A stretch of DNA of 64,000 bases from Alteraurantiacibacter aquimixticola (GCF_004965515.1 NZ_SSHH01000001.1:1309037-1373036); one strand, 5' to 3'; numbered from the stretch's first letter, positions 1 through 8,292 are shown. Notes: generated by a model from the sequence alone, not told the origin. Translations and numbers: made by a program.

Positions 1-24
1 GCACAAATGGCTGGGATTGTGAAC

Positions 25-1833
25 ATGGGGACGAATGACAAGATGCAGCCTGATCTGGAACTGTGGCCCATCGGCAATTGCCAGGTTTCCGGCCTGATCG
101 ACAGGCGCGGCGGGCTGGTCTGGGGCTGCGTCCCGAGGGTGGATGGCGATCCGGTGTTCTGCTCGCTGCTCAATGGCGAGAACCCGGATGCCGGCGTCTG
201 GCGCTTCGAGCTGGAAGGGCAGGTCAGCGCGCGGCAGGAATATATCCGCAACACGCCCAACCTTGTCACCACGCTTGAAGCCGAGGATGGCAGCGCGGTG
301 GAAATCCTCGATTTCTGCCCGCGTTACGAACGCTCGGGCCGCATGTATCGCCCGGTCTCCTTCGTGCGCATCGTGCGCCCGATCGCCGGCAATCCGCGCA
401 TCAAGGTGGTGCTGCGGCCGATGAAGAACCACGGCGCCTCGCTGGCGGAGACGACCAACGGCACCAACCACATCCGCTTCCTCACCACCGGGCAGGCGCT
501 GCGCCTCTCCACCGATGCACCGATCGGCTACATCCTTGAAGGCCGCACCTTCCGGGTGGAGGATGATACGCATTTCTTCCTCGGCCCGGACGAGCCCTTC
601 GTTGGGAACCTGCGCGAGGAAGTGCGGGGGATGGAACAGCTGACGCGCAAATACTGGCAGCTCTGGGTCCGCAGCCTCGCTACGCCCTTTGAATGGCAGG
701 AAGAGGTAATCCGCTGCGCCATCACGCTCAAGCTCTGCCAGCATGAGGAGACGGGGGCGATCGTCGCGGCGCTCACCACCTCCATTCCCGAAGCGCCAGG
801 GAGCGAGCGCAACTGGGACTATCGCTACTGCTGGATTCGCGATTCCTATTACACGGTGCAGGCGCTGAACCGGCTCGGCGCGCTCGACGTGCTGGAGAAA
901 TACCTCTCCTTCCTGCGCAATATTGTCGACAATGCTGAAGGCGGGCAGATCCAGCCGCTTTATTCGGTAATGGGCGTGGCGGAGCTGGACGAGACGACCG
1001 CGCCCTATCTCGCCGGATATCGCGGCATGGGACCGGTGCGCATCGGCAATGCCGCCTACAAGCAGGTGCAGCATGACTGCTATGGCCAGATCGTGCTGCC
1101 GACCGTGCAGGGCTTTATCGACCAGCGCCTGCTGCGCATCGCCGATGACAGCGATTTCGAGGCGCTGGAGAAGGTCGGCGAAATGGCGTGGAAGATGCAC
1201 GACCAGCCCGATGCCGGCCTGTGGGAATTCCGCACGCGGCAGGAAGTGCACACCTATTCCGCCGTGATGAGCTGGGCCGCGTGTGATCGCCTCGCCACCG
1301 TGGCTGGCCTGCGCGGCAAGGATGACCGCGCTGCCTTCTGGCAGGAACGCGCAGATTCTGTCCGCTGCAAGATCGATGCCGAAGCGTGGAAACAGAATGG
1401 CGAGGCCGGGCATTACGGCGCCAGCTTCGAGAGCGACTATCTTGACGCCAGCCTGCTGCAATTGCTGGAGCTACGCTTCATCGCTCCGGACGACGACCGC
1501 TTCCAGTCCACCTTCGCCATGGTGGAGCGCGACCTGCGGCGCGGCGAGCACATGCTGCGCTATGCCGCGGAGGACGACTTCGGCGCACCGGAAACCGCCT
1601 TCAACATCTGCACCTTCTGGCTGATCGAGGCGTTGGCGCTGATGGGCCGCAAGGACGAGGCGCGCGAACTCTTCTGCACCATGCTGGACCATCGCACAGG
1701 TTCGGGCCTGCTGTCGGAAGATATGGACTTCGAAACCGGCGAACTTTGGGGGAACTTCCCGCAGACCTACTCGCTGGTAGGAGTAATCAACTGCGCGGGC
1801 CTGCTGTCGCGGCCGTGGAATACCGTGCGCTAG
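25..1833 (+). CDS. Glycoside hydrolase family 15 protein (glucoamylase/trehalase type)
   Basis: A cytosolic (alpha/alpha)6-barrel hydrolase of family GH15, whose members cleave alpha-glucosidic bonds in glucan or trehalose. The N-terminal beta domain (LWPIGNCQVSGLIDR, VPRVDGDPVFCSLL) and the barrel signature NWDYRYCWIRDSYY near residue 265 are clear, and about 600 residues is normal for the family. No signal peptide is seen. It lies 7 bases before otsA; in sphingomonads this enzyme commonly sits with the trehalose-synthesis genes, so a role in trehalose turnover is inferred. The start is uncertain: ATG at 7, 25 or 43 are all in frame. 25 is preferred because it follows a GGGA at suitable spacing. 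Substrate cannot be told from sequence alone. Confidence 0.9.
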   Translation: MGTNDKMQPDLELWPIGNCQVSGLIDRRGGLVWGCVPRVDGDPVFCSLLNGENPDAGVWRFELEGQVSARQEYIRNTPNLVTTLEAEDGSAVEILDFCPRYERSGRMYRPVSFVRIVRPIAGNPRIKVVLRPMKNHGASLAETTNGTNHIRFLTTGQALRLSTDAPIGYILEGRTFRVEDDTHFFLGPDEPFVGNLREEVRGMEQLTRKYWQLWVRSLATPFEWQEEVIRCAITLKLCQHEETGAIVAALTTSIPEAPGSERNWDYRYCWIRDSYYTVQALNRLGALDVLEKYLSFLRNIVDNAEGGQIQPLYSVMGVAELDETTAPYLAGYRGMGPVRIGNAAYKQVQHDCYGQIVLPTVQGFIDQRLLRIADDSDFEALEKVGEMAWKMHDQPDAGLWEFRTRQEVHTYSAVMSWAACDRLATVAGLRGKDDRAAFWQERADSVRCKIDAEAWKQNGEAGHYGASFESDYLDASLLQLLELRFIAPDDDRFQSTFAMVERDLRRGEHMLRYAAEDDFGAPETAFNICTFWLIEALALMGRKDEARELFCTMLDHRTGSGLLSEDMDFETGELWGNFPQTYSLVGVINCAGLLSRPWNTVR

Positions 1834-1840
1834 GGGAAGC

Positions 1841-3226
1841 ATGAGCAGACTTGTCGTAATTTCGAACCGTGTCGCGGTGGCCAAGGCGCGCGGTGCGGCC
1901 GGGGCCCAGGGCGGGCTGGCCGGCGCGCTCAATGCGGCGCTCAAGGAAAACGGCGGCATCTGGTTCGGCTGGTCGGGCCAGGAATGTGACGAGTTTTCCG
2001 GCCAGGTATCCTTCCAGCGATCCGGCGACGGCGTCACCACCGCGACCATCGATCTCGAAAAGCACGATATCGATGAGTATTACTACGGCTACGCCAACTC
2101 CACGCTATGGCCGCTGTTCCATTTCCGCATCGACTTGACAGAATATGAGCGCGAATTCGGCAAGGGCTATGAACGGGTGAACGAATTGTTCGCCCAGGCC
2201 GCGCAGCCCCTGATCGAAGAAGACGACATCGTCTGGGTGCATGATTACCATTTCATGCCGCTGGGCGAACGCCTGCGTTCGATGGGCCTCAAGAACAAGA
2301 TCGGCTTCTTCCTGCACATCCCCTGGCCGCCGACGAACCTGTTCGTCTCGCTGCCTTATCACGAGCGGCTGGTGCGCAGCCTGCTGCACTACGATCTGAT
2401 TGGATTCCAGAACGATACCTGGCTGGACAGTTTCCTCCACTACTGCCGCAAGGAATTGGGTGCGGAGGTGGATGAGGCCGCCGGGACGATCACGCTGGAT
2501 GGCCGGACCTCGCTCGCCAAGGCCTATCCCATCGGCATCGATTACGATTATTTCACGGGGTTGGGCGACACCGGTGATGCGCGGCAGGCCGAACAGCGGC
2601 TGATTTCATCTACGCGGCGCCGCACAGCGATGATCGGGGTGGACCGCCTCGACTATTCCAAGGGGCTGCCCGAGCGGCTCGACGGCATCAGCCGCTTCTT
2701 CGACAATTACCCCGAACACACGCGCGACCTCGTCTTTATCCAGATCGCGCCGCCCAGTCGTGAGGACATAGGTTCCTACCAGCAAATCCGCGCTGTGCTG
2801 GAGCAGAAGACCGGGCAGATCAACGGCGCGCGATCCGAGGTCGATTTGGTCCCTGTGCGCTACGTCAACAGGGGCTATTCGCAGGCCGAGCTTTACGGCT
2901 TCTACCGTGGTTCCAAGATCGGCCTCGTCACGCCGCTACGCGACGGGATGAACCTGGTGGCGAAGGAATATATCGCGGCACAAGACCCGGAGGATCCGGG
3001 CGTGCTGATCCTTTCCCGCTTTGCCGGCGCCGCCCAGCAAATGCCCGACGCACTGCTGATCAATCCGCACAGTCCGGACGATATCGCCTACAATATCAAG
3101 CTCGCGCTCGACATGCCGCTGGAAGAGCGCAAGGCCCGCTACGAGAAGCTGATTGGCACCGTCCGCGATGACAACGTGCTGGTCTGGACCGAGAACTTCA
3201 TCGCCGACCTGAAAGCGCGCGACTGA
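1841..3226 (+). CDS. otsA: Trehalose-6-phosphate synthase (UDP-forming type)
   Basis: Transfers glucose from an NDP-glucose to glucose-6-phosphate, the first step of the OtsA/OtsB osmoprotectant pathway. GT20 family, 461 residues, the usual length. Visible motifs: N-terminal SRLVVISNRVA, the acceptor/donor region VHDYHFMPL near residue 133, IGVDRLDYSKGL near 265, and PLRDGMNLVAKEY near 365 for the nucleotide-sugar site. It follows the GH15 gene by 7 bases, suggesting one transcript. otsB (the phosphatase) is not in the window; in related genomes it commonly lies upstream of the GH15 gene, just outside this window. The next gene is convergent. Confidence 0.96.
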   Translation: MSRLVVISNRVAVAKARGAAGAQGGLAGALNAALKENGGIWFGWSGQECDEFSGQVSFQRSGDGVTTATIDLEKHDIDEYYYGYANSTLWPLFHFRIDLTEYEREFGKGYERVNELFAQAAQPLIEEDDIVWVHDYHFMPLGERLRSMGLKNKIGFFLHIPWPPTNLFVSLPYHERLVRSLLHYDLIGFQNDTWLDSFLHYCRKELGAEVDEAAGTITLDGRTSLAKAYPIGIDYDYFTGLGDTGDARQAEQRLISSTRRRTAMIGVDRLDYSKGLPERLDGISRFFDNYPEHTRDLVFIQIAPPSREDIGSYQQIRAVLEQKTGQINGARSEVDLVPVRYVNRGYSQAELYGFYRGSKIGLVTPLRDGMNLVAKEYIAAQDPEDPGVLILSRFAGAAQQMPDALLINPHSPDDIAYNIKLALDMPLEERKARYEKLIGTVRDDNVLVWTENFIADLKARD

Positions 3227-3247
3227 CCGCGGGCGCGAGCTGGTGGG

Positions 3248-3706
3248 TCAGAGATAGACCTGCCGGGGCTTGTCGTCGTCGCGGTTCCGCATCTGGAATT
3301 CGGCCATGTCCTTCAACTCGCGATGCTTGGGTCGCTCGGCCCGAGAGCGCAGGGTCTGGTTGACGCGCCACACGAGGAACTTGGGCTGCACCGGCTTGCG
3401 GATATAGTCCTGTGCACCGTTGTAATAGGCGCGCGTCTCATCCTCGGGACCCTGGACGCTGGTGAACATCATCACCGGCAGGTCGTAGAATTTCGGGGAC
3501 TGGCGCAGGCGGCGCAGGAAGGTGGAGCCGCTCTCGCCCGGCATGTTCTCGTCCAGCAGCAGCAGGTCGGGCCGCCGCCATTGTAGCAGTTTCAAGGCTT
3601 CGGCAGCATCGGTCACCCAACCGCAGGCATGCCCTGCGCTGATGAGGATTTCCGAGGCCAGTTCGGCAACGATCTCGTCGTCATCGACGACAAGGATATG
3701 GGCCAT
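3248..3706 (-). CDS. Single-domain response regulator (CheY-like receiver)
   Basis: A phosphorylation-dependent signalling protein, 152 residues. The receiver fold is complete: acidic pocket DDDE near residues 8-11, phospho-acceptor Asp52 in LLLDENMP, the switch Thr/Ser near 82 in MMFTSVQ, and the conserved Lys104 in YIRKPVQ. The C-terminal 40 residues are charged and contain no recognisable output or DNA-binding domain, so it probably acts by protein contact. No kinase gene is adjacent, so the partner is unknown. Start ATG is preceded by GGGAG in the upstream bases. Confidence 0.9.
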   Translation of the reverse strand: MAHILVVDDDEIVAELASEILISAGHACGWVTDAAEALKLLQWRRPDLLLLDENMPGESGSTFLRRLRQSPKFYDLPVMMFTSVQGPEDETRAYYNGAQDYIRKPVQPKFLVWRVNQTLRSRAERPKHRELKDMAEFQMRNRDDDKPRQVYL

Positions 3707-3827
3707 GACAGCAACTCCCGCTTGTTGTTGCGAAAACTGCCATGAGCAATACTTGGAAATGCCGAAACCGTCCTTCAGGGTTCCTACCTATTGGGCGTCC
3801 CGGCGGGACGGTTGCGGAAGGCAGCTC

Positions 3828-4253
3828 TCATCCAAGCGTCAATATGACGGCGCGTACCGCCATCACGCCGAGGACGATGCTCGATATGGTGAATAGCGCA
3901 ATCCGCACCGGGATGGTGTTGACCAGCGCTTGCCAGAAGGAATGGACAAGCCGGATGGCAACATAGGCCCAGGCCAGCCACACATCGGTCTGCGTCGCAC
4001 CGCCAATCGCGAAGATGGCTACTAGTGCATAAAAGATCGTCGGTTGTTCCATCAGGTGATTGTAATTGTGCGCTTTCCACTGGATGTTATCGGGGATTAC
4101 GCCATCAAGGTCGCTGCCTCGCCCACCTCGCGTTCGTTCCGGTGGGAGGTTTAGTTTGGCGAGGGCGGGAAGCCGCGTTGCTGCCATCCACACGAGCATG
4201 ACGATCGACCAGGCAACCAGCACCGCCGCCGGGGCGAGAATTTCCATCTGCAT
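3828..4253 (-). CDS. MAPEG family membrane protein
   Basis: A small integral membrane protein of about 141 residues with four predicted hydrophobic helices, the layout of MAPEG proteins (membrane-associated proteins in eicosanoid and glutathione metabolism). Visible landmarks are the first helix (EILAPAAVLVAWSIVMLVW), the central stretch HNYNHLMEQPTIFYAL, and the two C-terminal helices. Bacterial members may have glutathione transferase or peroxidase activity, but the substrate here is unknown. The ATG at 4253 is preferred over 4259, because the GGAGGA run lies at proper distance only from the second ATG. Confidence 0.88.
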   Translation of the reverse strand: MQMEILAPAAVLVAWSIVMLVWMAATRLPALAKLNLPPERTRGGRGSDLDGVIPDNIQWKAHNYNHLMEQPTIFYALVAIFAIGGATQTDVWLAWAYVAIRLVHSFWQALVNTIPVRIALFTISSIVLGVMAVRAVILTLG

Positions 4254-4318
4254 GACCATTCCTCCTCCTTCAACGGGGCCGGAGACTGGTCGGACGAAAT
4301 TAGATTGTCAAATGAAAC

Positions 4319-5281
4319 CTATTTGTCCTGCAGGACAGCCGCAATGGCTTGGAGATCGGTATTGCCACCGGTGGCGATGACCACCGTATTCCCGTCTACT
4401 TCAACCTTGCCCGCCAGCGCCGCCGCCAGCGCCACGGCACCGCCGGGTTCGAGGACAAGGCGCAATTCCCCCGCCGCAAAGCGCTGGGCGTGGCGCACTT
4501 CCTCCTCGCTGACGCGCAGGCCGCTAACGCAGCGTTCCTTCAGCACGGCAAAGTTGATCTCCGCCGTTGCCAGCGTTTGCAGCGCATCGCAGGCTGTCGG
4601 CGGCGGGTTCGGGCGGACGGACTGGATTGCTCCTGCCTCAAGCGAGCGGCAGACATCGTCCCATCCTTCCGGCTCTACCGGAATAACCTCCGCATCGGGG
4701 CAGGCGAGGGCGAGGCCCGCGCTAAGGCCACCGCCTCCGCAGCAGGCGAGGATGCGCGATGGCTGGTGGCCGAGCTGGTGCGCGATCTCTATCCCCGCGC
4801 TGCCTTGCCCCTCGATCACCCAGCGGTCGGCAAAGGCATGGACAAGGATGGCGCCCGTTTTCATGACGATTGCCAGTGCAATCTCCTCGCGGTTCTCGGT
4901 CATGCGGTCGTAGAAAACGATTTGCGCACCGAGCTCGCGCGTGCGGTTCACTTTGATCGCCGGTGCGTCGGACGGCATCACGATAGTCGCGGCAATATCC
5001 AGCCGCCGAGCCGCCCAGGCAACGCCTTGCGCATGGTTCCCGCTGGAAACCGCCACCACGCCAAGCGCGCGTTCTTCGGCCGACAAGTCGCTGAGCCGGT
5101 TCCATCCGCCGCGGATCTTGAAGGCGCCGATCGGCTGCAGGCATTCGGCCTTGAGCCAGAATTTCCGGCCCTCATGCTCGACCGGCAGCAGCGGCGTGGG
5201 AGGCAGGATTTCGGCGATTTTCGCTGCCGCACGGGCCACGCCTTCGGCTGTCGGAAGCACAAGCTGGTTTGCATTCGTCAT
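4319..5281 (-). CDS. PLP-dependent threonine/serine dehydratase-like enzyme
   Basis: Fold type II PLP enzyme of the threonine dehydratase/serine racemase group, 320 residues. The PLP-binding lysine is Lys55 in PIGAFKIRGG; the phosphate-binding glycine loop is CGGGGLSAG at 181-189; SSGNHAQG at 79-86 is the substrate-carboxylate loop. It has no C-terminal ACT domain, so it resembles the short catabolic or racemase forms rather than the allosteric biosynthetic IlvA (about 500 residues). The likely reaction is threonine or serine to a 2-oxo acid plus ammonia, but racemase activity cannot be excluded. An upstream in-frame ATG at 5299 adds six residues; MTNANQ at 5281 is the likelier start. It is divergent from the next gene with about 117 bases between them. 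Confidence 0.9.
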   Translation of the reverse strand: MTNANQLVLPTAEGVARAAAKIAEILPPTPLLPVEHEGRKFWLKAECLQPIGAFKIRGGWNRLSDLSAEERALGVVAVSSGNHAQGVAWAARRLDIAATIVMPSDAPAIKVNRTRELGAQIVFYDRMTENREEIALAIVMKTGAILVHAFADRWVIEGQGSAGIEIAHQLGHQPSRILACCGGGGLSAGLALACPDAEVIPVEPEGWDDVCRSLEAGAIQSVRPNPPPTACDALQTLATAEINFAVLKERCVSGLRVSEEEVRHAQRFAAGELRLVLEPGGAVALAAALAGKVEVDGNTVVIATGGNTDLQAIAAVLQDK

Positions 5282-5398
5282 CACAATTGCGAAATACATG
5301 TTTACGCGACACGCGCCAGCGCCTATCGGGCGCGCCCTTCATCCCGGGAACCAGCCTGTTTTGGGTCCATTGTCCGGGCAGTGGACCGGAGGAATGCA

Positions 5399-6454
5399 AT
5401 GACCGACACGAAGATCAACGACACGCGCAAGAAGGAACTGCTTTCGACCGAGGTCGAGCATATCGACATCACGAAGTTCGATGCGCGCCCGATCATCGAT
5501 TCGATGGGCAAGATGAGCTTCACCAGCCGCGATCTCGCGCGCGCCACCGGCATCTACAACCAGATGCTGGAGGACAAGGATTGCACCATCTTCCTCGTCA
5601 TTGCCGGTTCCACCAGTGCAGGTGGCTGCATGGACCTCTATGCAGAGCTGATCCGCAATAACATGGTCGATTGCGTGGTCGCCACCGGCGCCACCATCGT
5701 CGACATGGATTTCTTCGAGGGCCTTGGCCACAAGCACTACCAGGCGCTGGAAATCCCCGACGACGACACGCTGCGCTCGCTCTATATCGACCGCATCTAT
5801 GACACCTATATCGACGAGGAGCAGCTGCAGGACTGCGACTTCACGATCAACAAGATCGCGAATGCCCTGGAGCCCAAGGCCTATTCCAGCCGCGCTTTCA
5901 TCCGCGAGATGGGCAAGTACCTTGTCGAGCACGGCAAGAAGGAGAACAGCCTCGTCAAGCTCGCCTATGAGCATGACGTGCCGATCTTCTGCCCGGCCTT
6001 CGTCGATTCCTCTGCCGGTTTCGGCCTGGTGAAGCACCAGGTGGACCGCATGAAGGAAGGCAAGCCTTACATGATGATCGATGCGATCGCCGATTTCCGC
6101 GAGCTCACCGACATCAAGATCGAGGCGGGCGAAAGCGGCCTGCTGATGGTCGGCGGCGGCGTGCCGAAGAACTTCATTCAGGATACGGTCGTTTGCGCCG
6201 AAATCCTGGGCCATGAAGACGTGGCGGTCCACAAATATGCCGTGCAGATCACCGTCGCCGATGTACGCGACGGTGCCTGCTCCTCTTCCACGCTGCAGGA
6301 AGCGGCGAGCTGGGGCAAGGTCAACACCGGGATCGAACAGATGGTCTTTGCCGAGGCCGGCTCGGTCATGCCGCTGCTGGCCTCCGACGCCTATCACCGC
6401 GAGCACTGGAAGACGCGCGAGAAGCGCCGCTGGGCCAAGCTGTTCGACAAGTAG
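5399..6454 (+). CDS. Deoxyhypusine synthase family protein (polyamine aminobutyl/propyl transferase-like)
   Basis: 351-residue NAD-dependent enzyme of the deoxyhypusine synthase (DHS) superfamily. In bacteria, which lack eIF5A, DHS homologues act on free polyamines, for example as homospermidine synthases. Family marks are AGSTSAGG near residue 68, the C-terminal SWGKV and the PLL near the end. Aligned by eye to eukaryotic DHS, the catalytic lysine of the VKVYAD motif falls on Met315 (EQMVFAE), so the imine-forming lysine appears to be missing. An ornithine decarboxylase gene 1.8 kb downstream could supply putrescine. The frame stays open far upstream over the divergent dehydratase, but ATG 5399 follows a GGAGG and the conserved protein begins there. 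Confidence 0.88.
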   Translation: MTDTKINDTRKKELLSTEVEHIDITKFDARPIIDSMGKMSFTSRDLARATGIYNQMLEDKDCTIFLVIAGSTSAGGCMDLYAELIRNNMVDCVVATGATIVDMDFFEGLGHKHYQALEIPDDDTLRSLYIDRIYDTYIDEEQLQDCDFTINKIANALEPKAYSSRAFIREMGKYLVEHGKKENSLVKLAYEHDVPIFCPAFVDSSAGFGLVKHQVDRMKEGKPYMMIDAIADFRELTDIKIEAGESGLLMVGGGVPKNFIQDTVVCAEILGHEDVAVHKYAVQITVADVRDGACSSSTLQEAASWGKVNTGIEQMVFAEAGSVMPLLASDAYHREHWKTREKRRWAKLFDK

Positions 6455-6470
6455 GCTCGGGAAAATCCTT

Positions 6471-6548
6471 TCGTCATTGCGAGTGTAGCGAAGCAATCCG
6501 GTCCGGACCTGGATTGCTTCGCGACTTTTGGCCGCTCGCAATGGCGTG
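6471..6548. repeat. Dispersed palindromic intergenic repeat, copy 1
   Basis: An imperfect palindrome between two convergent genes. The left arm begins TCGTCATTGCGAG and contains AGCGAAGCAATCC; the right arm contains GGATTGCTTCGC and ends CTCGCAATG. The inner arms AGCGAAGCAATCC and GGATTGCTTCGC are nearly perfect complements. A second element with the same TCGTCATTGCGAG outer end lies at 61562-61660. This kind of REP-like element is common between genes in sphingomonads. It could fold in RNA and end or stabilise transcripts of both flanking genes. Confidence 0.8.
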
Positions 6549-6560
6549 ATTCAGCGGAGC

Positions 6561-7514
6561 TTAGCCCCTCGCCGGTTCGTTCAATGAAGCGGCGAGGTCG
6601 GCCATCGACATGAATTGTTCGATGCAGGTCTCGATCATCTCCCGATCGCGGCCTGCATCGATATTTCCGCTTTCGAACATGTTGGATGTTTCTAGCACGA
6701 TCGTCAGTTCGCCCTGGTGGAACAGCGCGCGCACCTTCTTGCCGGAAAACGCCTCCTCCAGCGCGATCAGCCGTTCGACATAGCTGGGATGGACGAGGTA
6801 GCGTGCCTCCACCTGGTCGGTGGTGTAAACGGTGAATTCGTCCTCGAAGCGCGGATGGACCATGTCCGCCTTCTGCAGGTCCAGGCCCGCCACGCCGAGG
6901 CTGTCCTTCTCGCCGAAGAAGCCGAACTTCTTGTGCCGCTTTGCCCGTTCCACCAGCGTAGTGGCGTGGAACTGCCGGTCGAAGGTGAGCGTCATCACCG
7001 GGCCGCGGAAGACGGTGACGTAGTGGGAGTTTTTCCCGCTCTGTCGCTTCTGCTGCAAATGCGCCTCATGCAGGGTGAAGCGGCGGCCGCCTACTTCCCC
7101 GCTCCAAAGGTCTTCGAAACTGGAGCGCTGGAAACCCGGCACCATCTTGAAGTGCTGCGCGCGTTCGAACCCTAAGCCGGGTTCGATATCGTGCTGGTAA
7201 TCGAGGCCGAGAGCCTGAGCGAGGGCGATATTGATCCCCTCCTTGGTCTCCTTCACCGCCTTCGCGCGCGGAAGGTAGCTCCACCAGGCAGCTACGGCGC
7301 CGGTGCCCATGATGATCCATAGCTTCAGCTGCCCGTCGAGGGCGGGGCCGAACAGCAGGAAGGCGGCTAGTGGCAACACCAAGAAAGCGGACAGGACAAA
7401 GCGCGAATTGCTCTTTTCACGCGCCGCGTCGCGCACCACGGCCTGTTCGCGCAGCCAGTCGCCCAGCTCCCCATTCAGCAGCGCGTCAACGTCCGGCCGT
7501 TCGATCACCGCCAT
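6561..7514 (-). CDS. DUF3137 domain membrane protein
   Basis: 317 residues of unknown function. Two hydrophobic helices at about residues 42-60 and 66-84 (FVLSAFLVLPLAAFLLFG and LWIIMGTGAVAAWW) are followed by a large soluble domain typical of DUF3137. It is divergent from lemA, 68 bases apart start to start; DUF3137 and LemA proteins often occur side by side in proteobacteria, so they probably act in the same membrane process. No catalytic motif is evident. Start ATG is preceded by a GGAAGGGGGA purine run. Confidence 0.88.
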   Translation of the reverse strand: MAVIERPDVDALLNGELGDWLREQAVVRDAAREKSNSRFVLSAFLVLPLAAFLLFGPALDGQLKLWIIMGTGAVAAWWSYLPRAKAVKETKEGINIALAQALGLDYQHDIEPGLGFERAQHFKMVPGFQRSSFEDLWSGEVGGRRFTLHEAHLQQKRQSGKNSHYVTVFRGPVMTLTFDRQFHATTLVERAKRHKKFGFFGEKDSLGVAGLDLQKADMVHPRFEDEFTVYTTDQVEARYLVHPSYVERLIALEEAFSGKKVRALFHQGELTIVLETSNMFESGNIDAGRDREMIETCIEQFMSMADLAASLNEPARG

Positions 7515-7582
7515 TCCCCCTTCCCGTCCAGCAACATCAATGGCACACTTTCGGTTAACAGGGATAGGGCAGGGGGCTTCCT

Positions 7583-8131
7583 ATGGAATGGATTCTTATC
7601 GGCGTCGTCGTCCTGGTGGGCATCATGCTCATCGGCATCTACAACCGGCTTGTGGCGCTGCGTCAGAACGTCAACCAGGGCGTGGCGGATATCGATGCGC
7701 AGCTGCGCCAGCGGCATGACCTCATTCCCAACCTGGTGAACACGGTGAAGGGCTATGCCGCGCACGAGCAGGAAACGCTCGATGCGGTGATTTCCGCACG
7801 CAACACCGCATCACAGGGCGCGCTGGAATCGGGCAATGAGGCGCAGCTTCGCGTCGCGCTCGACCGCCTTCTGGCTTTGGGCGAGGCCTATCCCGACCTC
7901 AAGGCTTCCGCCAACTTCCAGGAATTGCAGCGTGAACTGGCCGATGTAGAAGACAAGCTGGCCGCCGCGCGCCGCGCGCTCAACGCTGCTGTTTCGCGTT
8001 ACAATACAGGGATTCAGAGCTTCCCGGCGGTGCTCTTCGCCGGCATTCTGGGCTTTCGCGAAGCCGATTTTCACCGGCTCGACGACAGTGAGAAGGGCAC
8101 GGTGGAGGCCGTGCCGGACGTCGCCTTCTGA
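7583..8131 (+). CDS. lemA: LemA family protein
   Basis: 182 residues with one N-terminal membrane helix (WILIGVVVLVGIMLIGIYN) and then the alpha-helical LemA domain, including the conserved stretch RQRHDLIPNLVNTVKGYA and the C-terminal RYNTGIQSFP. The bulk of the protein is expected outside the cytoplasm. The molecular function of LemA is unknown; family members are envelope proteins often linked to DUF3137 or TPM-domain partners. It is divergent from the DUF3137 gene, with a shared promoter region of 68 bases. Confidence 0.94.
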   Translation: MEWILIGVVVLVGIMLIGIYNRLVALRQNVNQGVADIDAQLRQRHDLIPNLVNTVKGYAAHEQETLDAVISARNTASQGALESGNEAQLRVALDRLLALGEAYPDLKASANFQELQRELADVEDKLAAARRALNAAVSRYNTGIQSFPAVLFAGILGFREADFHRLDDSEKGTVEAVPDVAF

Positions 8132-8149
8132 TTTTCTCGGAACACTTCG

Positions 8150-8292
8150 TCGAATGATGCGTGGGAAGACCATGCGTTTTGTTATTGCATCATTCATCCG
8201 CCTCCTTATATGCCGCGCTTCCGCTGCCCCAAGGGGACTTCCAACCGCAAGGCAGCTTGTGAGTACTAACGTTCTGGGGGTCCCTTGAATTG
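8150..8292 (+). ncRNA. Structured leader of the ornithine decarboxylase gene (speF-type motif)
   Basis: The 158-base gap before the decarboxylase gene holds clear RNA structure. A perfect 9-bp inverted repeat, GAATGATGC at 8152-8160 and GCATCATTC at 8187-8195, encloses GTGGGAAGACCATG, the ribosome site and start of a short open frame. Two mutually exclusive 3' stems follow: GCTGCC (8223-8228) with GGCAGC (8251-8256), and CAAGGGGAC (8230-8238) with GTCCCTTG (8280-8287, one bulge). The second would cover the stretch between the GGGGG ribosome site and the TTG start. Position and gene match the speF leader motif reported upstream of alphaproteobacterial ornithine decarboxylases. A polyamine-responsive switch is inferred. 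No covariance search was possible. Confidence 0.7.
8172..8288 (+). CDS. Candidate leader peptide upstream of ornithine decarboxylase
   Basis: A 38-codon frame with ATG at 8172, preceded by GTGGGAAG. Its TGA (8286-8288) ends one base before the TTG start of the decarboxylase. The product begins MRFVIASFIRLLICRAS, hydrophobic then basic, with no similarity I can name. Its start lies in the loop of a perfect 9-bp stem, and its 3' half runs through the stems that could cover the decarboxylase ribosome site. This arrangement allows translation of the frame to open or close the downstream start. It may instead be a chance frame inside a purely structural RNA; codon-level conservation would decide. 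Confidence 0.4.
   Translation: MRFVIASFIRLLICRASAAPRGLPTARQLVSTNVLGVP

Noticed and set aside
1-22. Possible last codons of an upstream gene (stop TGA at 20-22 in another frame)
   Set aside because: otsB would fit here by context, but six codons are too few to support a call.
4349-5398. Open frame extending the DHS-like gene about 350 codons upstream
   Set aside because: It runs antisense to the intact dehydratase gene, has no protein-like character, and the conserved protein starts at ATG 5399 after GGAGG.
5339-6541. 400-codon minus-strand frame over the DHS-like gene
   Set aside because: High GC at third codon positions leaves long antisense frames; composition (His/Asp/Val-rich) is that of an antisense shadow.
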